Assembly: GCA_023101885.1 (NCBI GenBank)
Contig: JALPQD010000405.1
Location: forward strand, 1,492,722-1,556,721
Direction of reading: 5' to 3'
DNA: 64,000 nt
DNA from: Typhlomys cinereus
Lineage: Eukaryota > Chordata > Mammalia > Rodentia > Platacanthomyidae
Shown piece after piece: positions 45,051 through 58,300 of the stretch; within the stretch, counting starts at the first letter, position 1; each line of letters opens with the position of its first letter. A program made the translations under genes and the position numbers. The notes under the pieces are model-generated. The model saw nothing but the letters and a program-made list of their open reading frames with translations. It made no database searches and had not been told where the DNA came from.

Positions 45051-48000
45051 GTGGGCCAGTGGGCCCCGCGGGGCGGGGTCGCGGGGAGGAGCCGGGGCCG
45101 CGGCGCGGGACGCCCGCCCGGCGCTGCCCGCAGCTGTCGCCCTGCACGCGGGAGCCCGAGGCCGCGAGGCGGCCGCGCGTCCCTCGCCCGGGCCGCTCCC
45201 CGACCCCGGCCGACGACCCGCGGCGTCAGGCGGCCCCACGCTCCACGCCAGCTTCCCGGCCCGCGACCCGGACCCTGGGCCGGAGTCACGGGGCATGACG
45301 CGGCCCTGCTCGCGGCTCGGGGGCGCTGTCCGCCGGCGCCCCCGATGCATCCACTTCCGGAATGCGGGCTGCCGGGCGCGGGGGAGGGGCGGGCGCTGCG
45401 CCCGGGGAGCCGGGTGCCCGGTGCTGTCACAAAGACGGGGGCCCCTGTGCGCGCGGCACCGCATTTTTCCGCACCTGCCAGTGCCGGGGCGGGGTCCTGT
45501 AGCCCCACTCCTGCTCCGGTGCACACGCACCGATCGTCCTCGTTCTTGCAGTTTACTAGCTGGGGCTCGCATGTCGACATACAGGACCGATGTTTCTCGT
45601 TTTCTCCACCGCAGAAAGTTAATTTAGGGGAGACGTAATTAATTTTGTATGACCGAAAACTCTCCTTTAAAAGTCCGGTTTTTCACGTCTGGGCGTGCGC
45701 GTGCTACTTCACTCAAATAGAAATTTTGGTTTCCATACCTTCAAAGGGTAGGGAGTTGAAGAATTTCGAGAGAATTGCACACAAAAGGAAGATGTAGTTG
45801 AAGACTGGAAAGAATACTTACGTGACGGTGGAGACACTTACCAGCAATCCCCTAATGGTTACTGGTAGGGAACTTTTCCCCTCCACACAAAGGATTTGCG
45901 AATAGAGAAGTTCTTGTTTTCAGCCGTCTCTTGGGTTGCGCTGCAGTTACTGTAATACAGGCGTTTCAGTCCCTTCCAGGGAAGTACGCGATTGTCTCCG
46001 GGTTTATGTTGGTCACATCAGTTTGACTAGGATTGAGAACTGGAGTCCTAAATTTTTACACACCACACTTGATTAGTTCTTGGGAAACTTTTCTTTGTAA
46101 TTGCAAATCAGAAAGTGAACAAAAGCTTGTTTTTCTTGATGGGACCATATTATATTTGCATAGGGAAGGTATATTGCCAGTGGTATTTTGTTCTAACTGG
46201 TGGCAGTTAATTTTTTTTTTAAATACTGTTTATCATACAACTCATGAAATTACTGTCTTGTCTGGAAAAGTAGTGCTGTCAAATCGGTAGGTTTATTATA
46301 CTTTCCTGAAGTAGCTGAACTATTATTAAGTTTTAAAAATAATGATAATCACTTGATTATGGCTCAGTCTAGAAAACTTGATAACCCTGTGTTTCCTAAT
46401 GGCATCCTTATCCTCTGCTGTTTAGTTTCATATTTTATTATATTTAAAACCCCCTGTATTCATGTCTGACTACCACGAATGCCACACTCTCAAAATGTAA
46501 GCTTTAAAACAGGAAATGTCTAAATTGGTACTTCAGTCCCTGTGATAGATCCCAAAAGTGCTTTCCAAACTAAGTACCTACTCTGTATTTTAAGAGACTG
46601 GTTATGTAGAACATTCAATCTGGTGTGCAAACATTGTGTTTAAGGCAACGTTGACAAGCACCATTTTTTTTATATTTGTATCTTCCAAAATGTTCTTCTC
46701 AATGTTCTCAAAGCACAGAACAGATGATTAAAATTTTCTAGGTAATATACATGAAGTATACACTTGAAAGCAACACTATTTTCCTTTCTTAGCAACAGCA
46801 ACAACAAAAACACTTTGAATTTACCTAATCAGATTTCTCCTCTCCTTTGGGTTATATTGAAAGCATATATGGAGGAAGTACGCCTAGGCTCTAGGTGATA
46901 AAGACTCTGAAGATGACCCATGGAAAAACCTATGACTCCTATGGAGTCAGCATAATTTAAAAGAAATTACTCTTTGCATTTTGTTATTTCAGAATTTGGG
47001 CAAATGGGTTTCTGTGCTTTGTCATAAGTCAGTTCTGTAAATGTACATGAGATATAGCAACCCTGTTTGGTTCAACAGGCGGCTGAGCTTCGTGCCTATC
47101 TGAAATCAAAAGGAGCTGAGATCTCTGAAGAGAACTCGGAAGGTGGACTTCATGTAGATTTAGCACAGATTATTGAAGCCTGTGATGTATGTCTGAAGGA
47201 AGATGATAAAGGTTTGTTTAGCCTATTTTAAATTTTTTATCAGTTTTTTTTTATTTATTCAACTGTGTGCATATGCATGTGTATGTGTGCGCGAGTGTGT
47301 CTGTGTGTGTGTGTGTGTGTGTGTCTGTGTATGTGTAGAACCACGGACGAACCCTCGAACCACCATGGACGCCTCCACCTCCTCCTGTCCTGGGATTCAC
47401 AGGCTCCGCCCTACCAGGACCAGAAGGGCAGGCTGTCCCCGCTTCTGCCTGGCGTCTATATGTGGGATCTGGGATCCAAACTCAGGACCTTCCGCCTGCA
47501 AGGCAGAGGCTTAACCCCTGAGCCACCTTTCCAGCCCCAAGTTGTATGTTTTGTATTATAATATCTCTGCAACTAGTTTTATTCTGTGCCTTGTGAAGTA
47601 AGCCATCTCTAAGAAAACTTTTTAACATTGTGTCTGTATGTCAGTATAAACACTAATGTTGGTTTCAGAATGTAATCAGAAAAAAAGCACTGTCTTGCTA
47701 ACAAAACTTGGATAACTCTCAAATAGGAAGTCATTTCTAGTAGTCTAAAAGCCATGTAATTATCAGGCTGATTCATTTATTGAACTCAAAAGCAAAGGCT
47801 CTCTGTGTTGAATTCCCTCTTTAAGGTTTAGAAATTAGGGATGGCTCGGGTTAAGATTGTTCCTCAAAAGCAGAAGGATTTGAGTTCAGATCCCATGTAA
47901 AAAAATGATAGGCAGAAATGGTGGCAGCCTGAATTTCTAGTTTTGGAAGACAGAACCTGGAAAACCCCAAAGTGAAACAAAAAGATAGAAGCAATCCAGA

Positions 48001-48678
48001 ATGATTCCCAAAGTTACCCTTGGGCTGCCACGAACATACAGTACCCTTTGATAAACACACACACACACATACACACACGCACGTTAAAATTCTGGAAATA
48101 CATATTAGTTAAACACACCGAGTATTGATTGTGTTGTTGATACCTGTGCAGATGTTGAAAGTGTAATGAACAGTGTGGTGTCCCTCCTCCTGATCCTGGA
48201 ACCAGACAAGCAAGAAGCATTGATTGAAAGCCTGTGTGAAAAGTTGGTCAAGTTTCGGGAAGGTGAACGTCCATCTCTGCGCCTGCAATTGTAAGTTAAG
48301 AACTGAAAGAGCCTGGCTTTTGTGTATGATACTTACAATAGTTCAAAGCAAGACTCTTGGGATTTGGAATTTGACAGCAGCTGTGGTTTGGAGTAGTCAC
48401 TTAACCTTTCTGTGTCCCTCCTTTGTGATATAAAAAGCTTCGAATTCCTTGTAAGAGCAGATAACCCCGGGGCTGAAGAGGCGGCTCAGGGGTTAAGCCT
48501 CTGCCTTGCAGGCGGAAGGTCCTGAGTTTGGATCCTAGACCCCAGGTATAGACGCTGGGTGGAAGCGGGGGCGGTCTGCACTTCTGGTCCTGGTAGGGCG
48601 GAGCCTGTGAATCCTGGGACAGAGTAAACAAGGAGGAGGTGGAGGTGGTCCATGGTGGTTCCCGAGTTTGTCTGTGGT

Positions 48679-48718
<40 letters not shown>

Positions 48719-50356
48719 CAAATAAATTTAAAAAACAAAGAGCAGATAACCCCAACTTAATACTTCATTGCTAACCTCAAATATTATCTGTTAACCAGGC
48801 TAAGCAACCTTTTCCATGGAATGGACAAGAACACACCTGTAAGATACACAGTATACTGCAGCCTCATTAAAGTAGCAGCATCTTGTGGGGCTATCCAGTA
48901 CATCCCAACTGAGCTGGATCAAGTGAGTCGCTTTATAGAATTCTTGCTTTGCTTATTATGTTGTAGCAAAAAGTAAGTAGCAGCTCTGTGTATTCCTGAG
49001 TGTTAGACTTTTCTCCCCTCCCCTCCCTTCCCTTTCTCTCTCCTCTTTTCTTTAGACAGGGCTCATGTAACCTAAGCGGCTTTAAACTTTCTGTGTATCT
49101 GAGGATAAGCTTGAACTGCTGATCTGATCTTCCTGCTTCCACTTCCCACATGCTAAATACTATGTGGGGTTTTTTTTATTATTATTATTATTTTGTGTGC
49201 GTGTCTGTCAGAGGCACTATGTGTCACTGTGGAGGACCGAAATAACTTTAGGACTCATCCTGGATTGCTTTTACCTCCTTTTTGCTTCCCATTCCACCTG
49301 GCATTTTTTAAGTGGGACCTGGGATCTGAACTCAGGATCTGCTTTCAAGGCAGAGTCTTAACTTCTGAGCTATCTCTCCAGCCCCTAAATACTGTTTTAA
49401 AATGTGAAGATATATTCATTCATGTTACTCAGTTTCCTCTTTTGTGAATCTCATTGTAGGTGAGAAAGTGGATTACTGACTGGAAGCTCACCACTGAAAA
49501 GAAACACACTCTCTTAAGACTACTTTATGAGGCCCTCGTGGATTGTAAGAAAAGGTATTAAACGAACTACTTAAGTAGGCAAGGATGTTTCTGGAAGATA
49601 GGTGGAGCCACTAACCTTGTTTGGGGTGCTAGGGATATAACTTCCTTGATAAGAGTGCTTGCCTAATATGCACAAAGCCCTGCTTCATCTGAGTGTGGAC
49701 AGACCATGGTGGTACCTGCCTGTAGTTAATGTAAATCCATTACAGGTGGGAGGCTGTGAAGTTTGAGTTTATCTTTAGCTACGTTGCTAAATGAATGAAT
49801 CATTCTGGGATATATGAGACTTTTTTTTTTAAGTGTTTTTCCTCATCTTTTAGAAGGCAAAGCTTGTTTTTGTTCTGGAATTGTTGCCTTCATTGTAAAT
49901 CCCAAAACTAAAGGGCAATTAGACTAAGTTATTTAATGTTATTTTAGTACAAAGTTGTGCTTCAGTTGAATGGTGGTGAGTGTCCATCAATGAGAAGTTA
50001 CAGCTAAAGGTTCTTGTAAATAAAACCCAGAGTTGAAAACACTGCAGGAGGCTGTACTGAAGGAGTACCTGCTGGCTGCAGAAAAGTCTTGGGGTTTCAA
50101 AAACTTCAGTTTAGACTATCAAACTTTATGTCCCAAGTGCTTATTCTGTATACAGGGTTTTTGGATAGTTAGAAATGGTGTAAATAATCAGGTTGTTTGG
50201 AGGCTGTACTGAAGAGTAATTCTAGCTTTTTTTTTTTTTTTTACTTTTTTTTCTCATAGGAGTTAAATACTTGTAAAAAAAAATCATCCGTCTTCAGTTT
50301 AAATTCTCACAAAAATTTCTTAGCCCTTTTTTTCCATGTGTGCATGTGTGGTATAT

Positions 50357-50427
<71 letters not shown>

Positions 50428-52301
50428 GGAGAGAGAGAGAGAGAGAGAGAGAATACTGTGTGGAGGCCCTTTGGGAATCCTTGATTACTTTTACCTCCTT
50501 TTTGCTTAGCTCTGGGATTTTCCAGGCTCCGCCTTCCAAAACTGGAAGAGCAGGCCACCGCCATTTTTACCTGGTGTTTTACTTGACATCTGGGATCAAA
50601 CTCAGGTCCTTCTGCTCAGGAGTATAGTCTGCTTTTGTGGGAAAGTCTTAATACCTGAGCCATCTCTCAGCCCCAGTAGCTTTTAGTTTTAGAGCATAAC
50701 AGCAAGATTAATATGTTTCAGTTGTGGTAATATTAAATATTTCTATTTAAGTAAAAAATAAGAATAAATGTATATATTTTGTTATGAAAGTTGGCTTGTT
50801 GTGTCATAACAGATAAGCAGGGTGTTAATCTGTATTATTCTGAAGCAGTGGACACTTTGATATGCTGCATACCTGTGACCAGGTTGCAGCCAGTTGTCAG
50901 TAAAGTGTCAAAAGGAAGTAGTTATTTCAGAGACAGCTACAGATGGTGTGCCTGAAAAGTATAAGAGAACAAATCCGTGTTTTAACTTGTAGGCTATGGA
51001 TTCAGGTGACTGGAATTCAAATCTTAGTTTACCACTTGTGTGACTGAATAAATTAACATAACTGTCTCTTTTTTCCAAGTAATAGTACTTGCCTCGGGAT
51101 TAAAAACATTTCATGTAGGGTTCTCAGAAACTCCCTTGTGGAGCTAACAATAAAAGTTGGATATTCTTTTTCCTAGTATCCTTTTCATTTTGAAATTCAC
51201 CTTTAGAAATTCATCACTTAATTTTTATGGCACAATAATTTTAAGCAATGGTCCTGTTAATATCACCTACTCACTGGAGCCAATAACTAACTCCTTACTG
51301 AAGGATTCTCTTCATTGCTGCTTATAAGGCCATCTGTCTGCCCATAAGGTGTGGAATGGAAATAATTTAATTCCAGGGCTCTTAGAGAAATCCAGAGTGC
51401 GCATCTGGGCTTTTGGTGTCTTAATACAGGGTAGTGATGTGAGCATATTAGAATGAACTTGCAGCATTTGTTGAAAAGGATCACTTTTTCTCCCAAAACA
51501 CTTTCAGGTGGTTCTTAATTCTTCCCTCATGCACAGTTTATTTTCCCTGTAAACGCAGGAGTAGCTTCCACTGAATTTTTCCTGCTCTGGTTTTGCTTTT
51601 AGTTATGGGGAAGCTAGGGAACTAAGTACTTTTTGGGTGGGCTAATTCTTTGTGTTGCTAGATTATCAAGTTCACTGCTTAAGACACTTGGGCATCCTAC
51701 ACCTACATTTGTGGTCTATCCTGCTGAATGCTAATATTGCTTTCCAGAGTAGACATGTATGAAAATTCAAATTGTTCTCACACACTTCCCAGTGCTCAAC
51801 AGAGCCCCCCTTTGAGAGTCATTGTTGTCTTAAGTGATCTGCCATTTCATACCTACCATACATCCCATCTATTGATGATTTTCAAATTTTCACCTCTTCT
51901 GCTCCTTCAAACTCCAAGGACCTGTTCCTCTTCATATGTCTAAAAAGACTTAATAGGTACAAAAGGAAGCCATAGATATTTTCCTTCTAAACCTGTTTCT
52001 TCTGTTTTCTCTGATGTAGGGAATAACATTTCTGTTCTTATAAATGCTTAAAGCAAAACGTGGGGTTCATTCTTGACTTCTCTGTCTTCTGTCCTACATC
52101 TGATCTGTAAATCCTGTCAGCTTTAAAGAAACCTAAAGTCCAGCCAATTTCTCACCACTCCTACCAGGTGGTCTTGCTGCTGTCATTTCTTACTCTTTTT
52201 TTTTCCCCCAAAAGAAAAATCACTTTTATTTTATCGCGTTTGTTTTGTAATAAAATTATGGAACGCTTCACGAATTTGCGTATCATCCTTGCGCAGGGGC
52301 C

Positions 52302-52352
<51 letters not shown>

Positions 52353-55300
52353 GAGCACTCATTTCTTACTCTTAATGCAGCTGCCAGAAACCTATTTAAT
52401 ATGGATAATCAGATTGGGTCTTCCCTCTGCTCTAAACCCTTCAGAGACTTCATTCAGAGGACAAGCCAGAGCCATCTGTAGCCATGTGGTCCTGACTCTT
52501 CTAGAACATTCTTTCAACGTGTCTACATGCCTCCCTGCTGTCTTCATATCCACTCAGTTGTTAAAAGGCATTCCATTCAGTTAGTGGTTACTATATGTCC
52601 TCCTAGAATATGAATTTCATGTAGCAAGGGACATCGCTTGTTATTAGACTAGTATCTGACACTGGTGGGCACTTGATAAAGGCGTCAGATTGCTGACTAT
52701 TGCTTAAAATATAAACATGATAAAGCATTTGGCTACGAGAGGCAGAGACAGAAGTGCTAGTTTGAACAAGAGAACGTATGCCCTTCTAAAGGCATCCAGA
52801 AGTAAAACATCTTGGGCTGGAGAGGTGGCTCAGGGGTTAAGCCTCTGCCTTGCAGACAGAAGGTCCTGAGTTTGGATCCCAGATCCCACTTATAGATGCC
52901 CGGTGGAAGCGGGGGCGGCCTGTGTTTCTGGTCCTGGTAGGGCGGAGCCTGTGAATCCCGGGGCAGAGTAAACAAGGAGGAGGTGGAGGCTGTCCATGGT
53001 GGTTCCCGAATTCATCCGTGGTTCTACACACACACACACACAAGTGCGCGCATACACACACGCACAATTGAATAAAAAAAAAAGTGAAACATCTTGGAGT
53101 AGTTGGAGGTATAAAAGCCCTGATTTTCCCAGTTTTCCAAGTTGAAAATTAGATTGCAATGTTTGTTCTTAATGTACAATACTTGTTTTTTTTTTTCAAG
53201 TATGTAACTATGATGCCCCATCTCTCAAACATTCTTCCCTTGACTTCAGTGACACCAGTCACATTGCTTTTCTCTAGGCTCTTTGGCTGTACATTCATTC
53301 TGGTACTTTTGCTACTGCTCTCTTGTAACAGTTATTATTGACTGTGCTGTGAGAGAACACCCAAAGTCAAGCAACTTAAAGAAGAAAGGGAGACTTAATC
53401 AACTTACAGTTCCAAAGGGGAGAAACAAACAAACTTTCATGGTAGAGGTGACATGGCTGAGGGCTGTAGCTGGAGGCAGGCTAAGTCACTGCAGACATCC
53501 AGTAGGCTAGTGAGTGACAACTAAAGGCTTCAGGATTCCTGGAGAGTCTCTCTTCTTCCCAGTCTGCTGTTCTGGGGTTCCTTTTATCTGGTCCACTAGG
53601 GGGAGGTTCCAATTGGATCTAGGGCCAGTCTTTGCATTATAAATGTATTGATCCAGATCATCTTTTCAGGGGGTCTCAACTGATCTTAGTTAATGCCAGG
53701 TGTGGTCAACTGACACCCAAGATTAACTATCACACCTCTGTTCTTTGAAAGGCTGGTTATCAAAGTTTTAGCCTATGATCTTTTTCTACCTCTCCTTGGG
53801 TCACCTCATTTCTTCTGTAACTTCCATGTTTATAACTTTGGCTACTCTGCCAAGCTTCAGTTCCGTGTTTTGTCTGCTTTTTCTTCTTGGGTATGGCCCA
53901 CAGGTGGCACAGACTTAACTGTGACCAGTGAAGTTTTCATTTTCTCCCTCTGTTATCAGTAAGTGAGATGATCTGGATGGCATCCTTGATTTCCTCTTTC
54001 CCCTTCTCCTTATGTGGTCCTGTGTCTGGTTACTTCTGCCTCCATAGTGTCTCCACCGCTTTTGCTTCTCTGGGCTGTTGAAATGCTCTTTGAAAGAGCC
54101 TTTTCCACTTTACGAGATTGTTCACTGAAACTTCAGCATGTTATTTAGGTTTTCTTTTCTCTAATATCTACCATGAAACGTTTATCATAGCATAGGAGGT
54201 AAGATCTTCCTGGCATAAGCTCCCACCTATTTAGCTTGGTGAATATGGCTAACGTTACCTTCTTGATTTTATAGTTACAGACTACAAAAACTTTACATAT
54301 TTCTTCAACAGCCCCTCCCTCCCACCTACACCATTCTTGTACACCATACTGTACATATGGTTAACTTCTGTAAGGTTTAAAGTCAGCATTCCCCTCACCC
54401 CCTCCGACTCCCAATCTGGATAGTAACTAACACTTGCTTCTTTGTGGATTATAAAGCAAAGCATGGTTTTTTACATTTTACATGGTTGAGAAAAAAGACT
54501 GAAGGAAGAGTAATATTCCATGATATGAACATCCAAGATTCAGTTGTCTGAAATTTTGTTGTTTTACATGCCTGTTCATTTACATCTTCTTGGTTACTTT
54601 TGCCTAGGGTTCAGTATATGGAACACAGACTAAATAAACTGGCAAAGCATTTCAAAATATTTGATCCCACCTTTTACAGAAAGTTTATCCATGTTGGAAA
54701 TGGTCTGCTCCACCTTTTTTTCATTGATTCCTCTATACTTGGGTTAGATGCCACTGTTTCACAGCACTCCATACTTATCGTACCAGTTAGCACTCTGTTT
54801 AAAGCAAAGTTTGGTGGGGACAAAGAATCTTGTCTGTCACCCTTGGCTCTCACAATGTGTAATGGGCACTGAATGCTGCCCCACATAGGAAGCTGAAAGA
54901 GCAGGGTTATTTAAAACCCAGATGTCTTGTTACTTGCTAGCTTAAATCTTAATATTTGGTTTCTTCTTTAGTATAAATATATCTTTTGTACTTCCACAAT
55001 AATAGAATTCTTAATTTACCTTGCCCTGTTATGAGTGCTGAACATTTAGGAATTCCCCTTATGGTTTTATTTTTATGGTATTGGTAATTGCTAAATACAT
55101 ATGGCCTGTATTTTTAAAGAGTAGTACTAGTAAATGAAACCTTTATTATATGTTGTTATATTCTTGTCTGTGCCTTTTAAGTGGACTGTTTGATTTTTTT
55201 TTATAAGTTAAAATGAGATATGAGACCATACAGTGTACAGGTAGGTGGGTACACCATCTTGCAGTATAGGACAGAGCAATTAACAATGAGTAGAACATGG

Positions 55301-58300
55301 GTTTTCCTAAGTGTTTCCTTTTGGATTTTAAATATATCACTATATTTAAGACATTAAATAACACTGAATCATGTCTATATCTGAGAACTTTTAACGACTA
55401 AATTTTTAATATAACAATGTAGTTTCTATTGAAAGACTAAAGATTTGGCAACATTTTCTGAATTGACTGAGATTCAGCAGTTAAAGGACTGAGATTAGTG
55501 TTATTTGGGAGGTGTTGTGATTAGAAATCAGGGTCTTTCAAATATAAGAGTCCAAGTTGAATGTGTTCAGTTTTTTTTAACTCCCTTAGGAACAGGAAGA
55601 ATGGATTATATAACTATAAAAATAATTTAATTGGAAAGATATCTTAGTTATTTAAATGTTTGATGCCCTCTGCCCTAGCTGTTTTCACAACAGCCCTAGG
55701 TGTTTTACCAAGGTAAAAAGAGATATTAACAATTTTGAGTCTCATTCTCAGAAAAGACTCTTGCTTACTCTGTAGTCTTTGCTGCTCTCTGCCTTTCTGC
55801 TTTATTTCATTGTCTTTTATTGCCTTCTTTTGTTTTTCCTTATTTGTGTGACTTCCATACAAAAAGGTCCATGATTTTTAAAAAAAAAATACAGTGACAA
55901 TTATAAGACCTGACATTTAATACATGTTTTGTAGTGAATAAGACTTGACATCTAGTATGTATCTTTTTTAGTGAATGAATGTCAGTAGCAACATTTAGAT
56001 TCTTGAAATCATGCTTCTTTTTAGTGATGCTGCTTCAAAAGTCATGGTGGAATTGCTTGGAAGTTACACAGAGGACAATGCTTCCCAGGCTCGAGTTGAT
56101 GCCCACAGGTAATACTAGCCATTGTTACAGTGAAGATTTGTCAGGATTTGAGGAATAAGTTATAGAATTCAGTTCTGTGGCTGAAGTCGTCTGCTGACCA
56201 CCAGTGAACTAGAGCTATTCAGCAATGTGTTCCTGTGATTCTGGTGTAGATTTTGTTTTGATGAACAATAAACCCATGTAAAGTCTACCTGATATGTACA
56301 ATGTGAGGATAATAGCTGTAGCCTAGCAGCTAGAACATAATCTTGGGTCAGTTTAGCTTAATAAGATATGGAGATGGGGAAAAGTTTGGTTACCTGTCAA
56401 GAAATTAACACACTGCTAATAAATCAAGAATTTTAATGGTCTTAACTAACATCAGTAAGGCTAGAATCAGGTTTTTATGAAACTTTTGTATAGGGTTATT
56501 GCTACACATGGACTTGTATTTGACAGAAGTTGATAAAAAGAGTAGATAATATTAGAGGTCGCCAGGCATAAAGCTTAGACTGCCTGCATTCAAACTGTTG
56601 CCTCAACTCTTAAAGAGCATTTATTAGGTAAGTTACTTGTTTTTTTCTGAACCTCTTTCATCTTCAAAATGGTTCTGAGAGCACTACAAGGCTCTTTCAA
56701 GGACTAAACAAGACACAAGGTCCATGAAGTGCACACATCTGCGGTGCTACTACTACTCTTGGCTTCTCCTTTGTTATCATGATGCACAGCTGGGTTTTGT
56801 CTGCTGTTTTATTTCATATTTTAAAAGGCTTATTGACATATTCAAACCCATTTTTAAAAATCTTATGGTATCAAATATTAGACTCTTAGTTACTGAATTA
56901 AATATATCTTTGAGCTGGAAAAAAGAACAATGAAAAACAAGATAGTATTTCAAGACTGAGCTCACCTTTTTTCCCCCCTCTGGTTCAGGTGTATTGTACG
57001 AGCACTGAAAGATCCAAATGCTTTTCTTTTTGATCATCTACTTACTTTAAAGCCTGTCAAATTTTTGGAAGGTGAACTTATTCATGATGTAAGTAATTTG
57101 TCTTTTAATGTGAATAATCTCTGTACAATGTAAAGCAGCAGTGCTCCTTCTGTTTCCATTAGTGAAGATGATGTGGAGAGATCCTGCTGTCTTAGCCCCA
57201 CATGCTGATTTAGGAGCAGCTTTCTCTAGCCTGTGAATAGTGTTGATTCCTCATCTCCTGATATGTCCTGGCCATTACAGCCTTGAATAATACACATTTC
57301 TCTTTATTACTTAGAGACACTACCCTAAATTAAAAAGATAAAAATATGAATAGCTAGGCATGGCTGCAGTGCCTGTAAGTAATCCCAATGTTTGGGAGGC
57401 TCAGGCAGGAGGATCACAAGTCTGAGGTCAGCATAGTCTATATAGCAAGACTCTCTCTCAAAAAAAATAATAATATGAACATACTTTTGAAATACAAGTG
57501 TAAATTTTTTTTTACATTTGAGCTACATTTGAGCTACATAATTTAAGCTTGTACTTATTGATTGGTTGATTTAAAAATGAGCTCTGTGAACGTACATGGT
57601 AGAGCTCAGTAATCTAGTGAAAATTTCTGTGTTAAAAGAAATGTAGAGATTTGTTAGGAATCAGCATCTTAAAAAATCTTAAGTATAAGTCTTGGTTCTG
57701 TCTTAATACTCTTTTTTGTCTCATTTGTATAGCTTTTGACCATTTTTGTGAGTGCTAAGTTGGCATCCTACGTCAAATTTTATCAGAATAATAAAGACTT
57801 CATTGATTCGCTTGGTAAGTTTGGGTTTTTTCCCTTGAGGGCTAGAAAGATGAGAACATGGCACTGTGACAGGTACGCACAGTGAAGGCCTGCAAGCGTG
57901 GCTGGAGCCTTTCATACAGAGTACCCTAATGAATGGTGTGTGTGTGATAGCACTAGGTGCCATGGACAGTTGGAAGGATGGGGGGAAATGAATTTAGACT
58001 CCGAGTCTGAGGATACAAAAGGGCATTTGTGATTTAAAAAGAAACTAGCCGCCAGATAGCCTGGATTTTTGCTTTCTATTCCATAAGCACTTTTTGGACA
58101 TTAGGCCTTTGCAGGTCACTCTTCTTAAATTCTTACCAATCTCTAGCAAGAATTGTGTGCTTGGAAGAAATTCAGATAGAAACACAGTTCATTGTATGCT
58201 TTTAAAATTTGGGGATGGAAAGGTAACTAGAAAAACAACTGAAAAGATCTCTATGTTTTTTTATGTTTCATTCTTAGATTGAATTATTATTGTATTGGTT

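Larger units (their letters stand above)
44570..45560. promoter_or_regulatory. EIF3M: CpG island and EIF3M promoter
   Basis: About 1 kb of very GC-rich, CpG-dense DNA surrounds the EIF3M start codon, in sharp contrast with the AT-rich flanks. No TATA box precedes the start, as expected for a housekeeping translation factor. The island covers the upstream region, the 5' UTR, exon 1 and the first 500 bp of intron 1. Long open frames on both strands here (over 300 codons) come from a low frequency of stop codons in GC-rich DNA. A divergent promoter transcript is possible but not shown. Confidence 0.93.
51750..52690 (+). mobile_element. LINE-2 (L2) 3' region in EIF3M intron 5, split by the U6 chimera
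   Basis: The text matches the L2 consensus as I know it: 'ttcattcttgacttctctgtcttct', 'aaatcctgtcagct', 'tctaaacccttcagagact', 'ctagaatatgaatttcatg' and 'agtatctgacactggtgggcacttgataaa' occur in L2 order. The U6 retrocopy interrupts it at 52198-52358. This is an ancient mammalian repeat and no coding capacity remains. Confidence 0.7.

Noticed and set aside
44601..45638. Frames of 339 codons (+) and 323 and 282 codons (-) over the EIF3M CpG island
   Set aside because: GC-rich DNA lacks stop codons on both strands. The composition (Arg, Pro, Gly, Ala) is typical, and only the 14-codon exon 1 segment matches a known protein.
52252..52358. Functional U6 snRNA gene
   Set aside because: No TATA box or proximal sequence element lies upstream, and target-site duplications show it arrived by retrotransposition.
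54600..54872. Possible extra EIF3M exon after an AG in intron 5
   Set aside because: Exons 5 and 6 join in phase and give the full 374-aa protein. This frame matches no eIF3m isoform I know, and no donor or family support is seen.
57165..57265. C/D box snoRNA in EIF3M intron 7 (ATGATGT ... CTGA)
   Set aside because: The C box is imperfect and the ends cannot form a terminal stem; likely chance.
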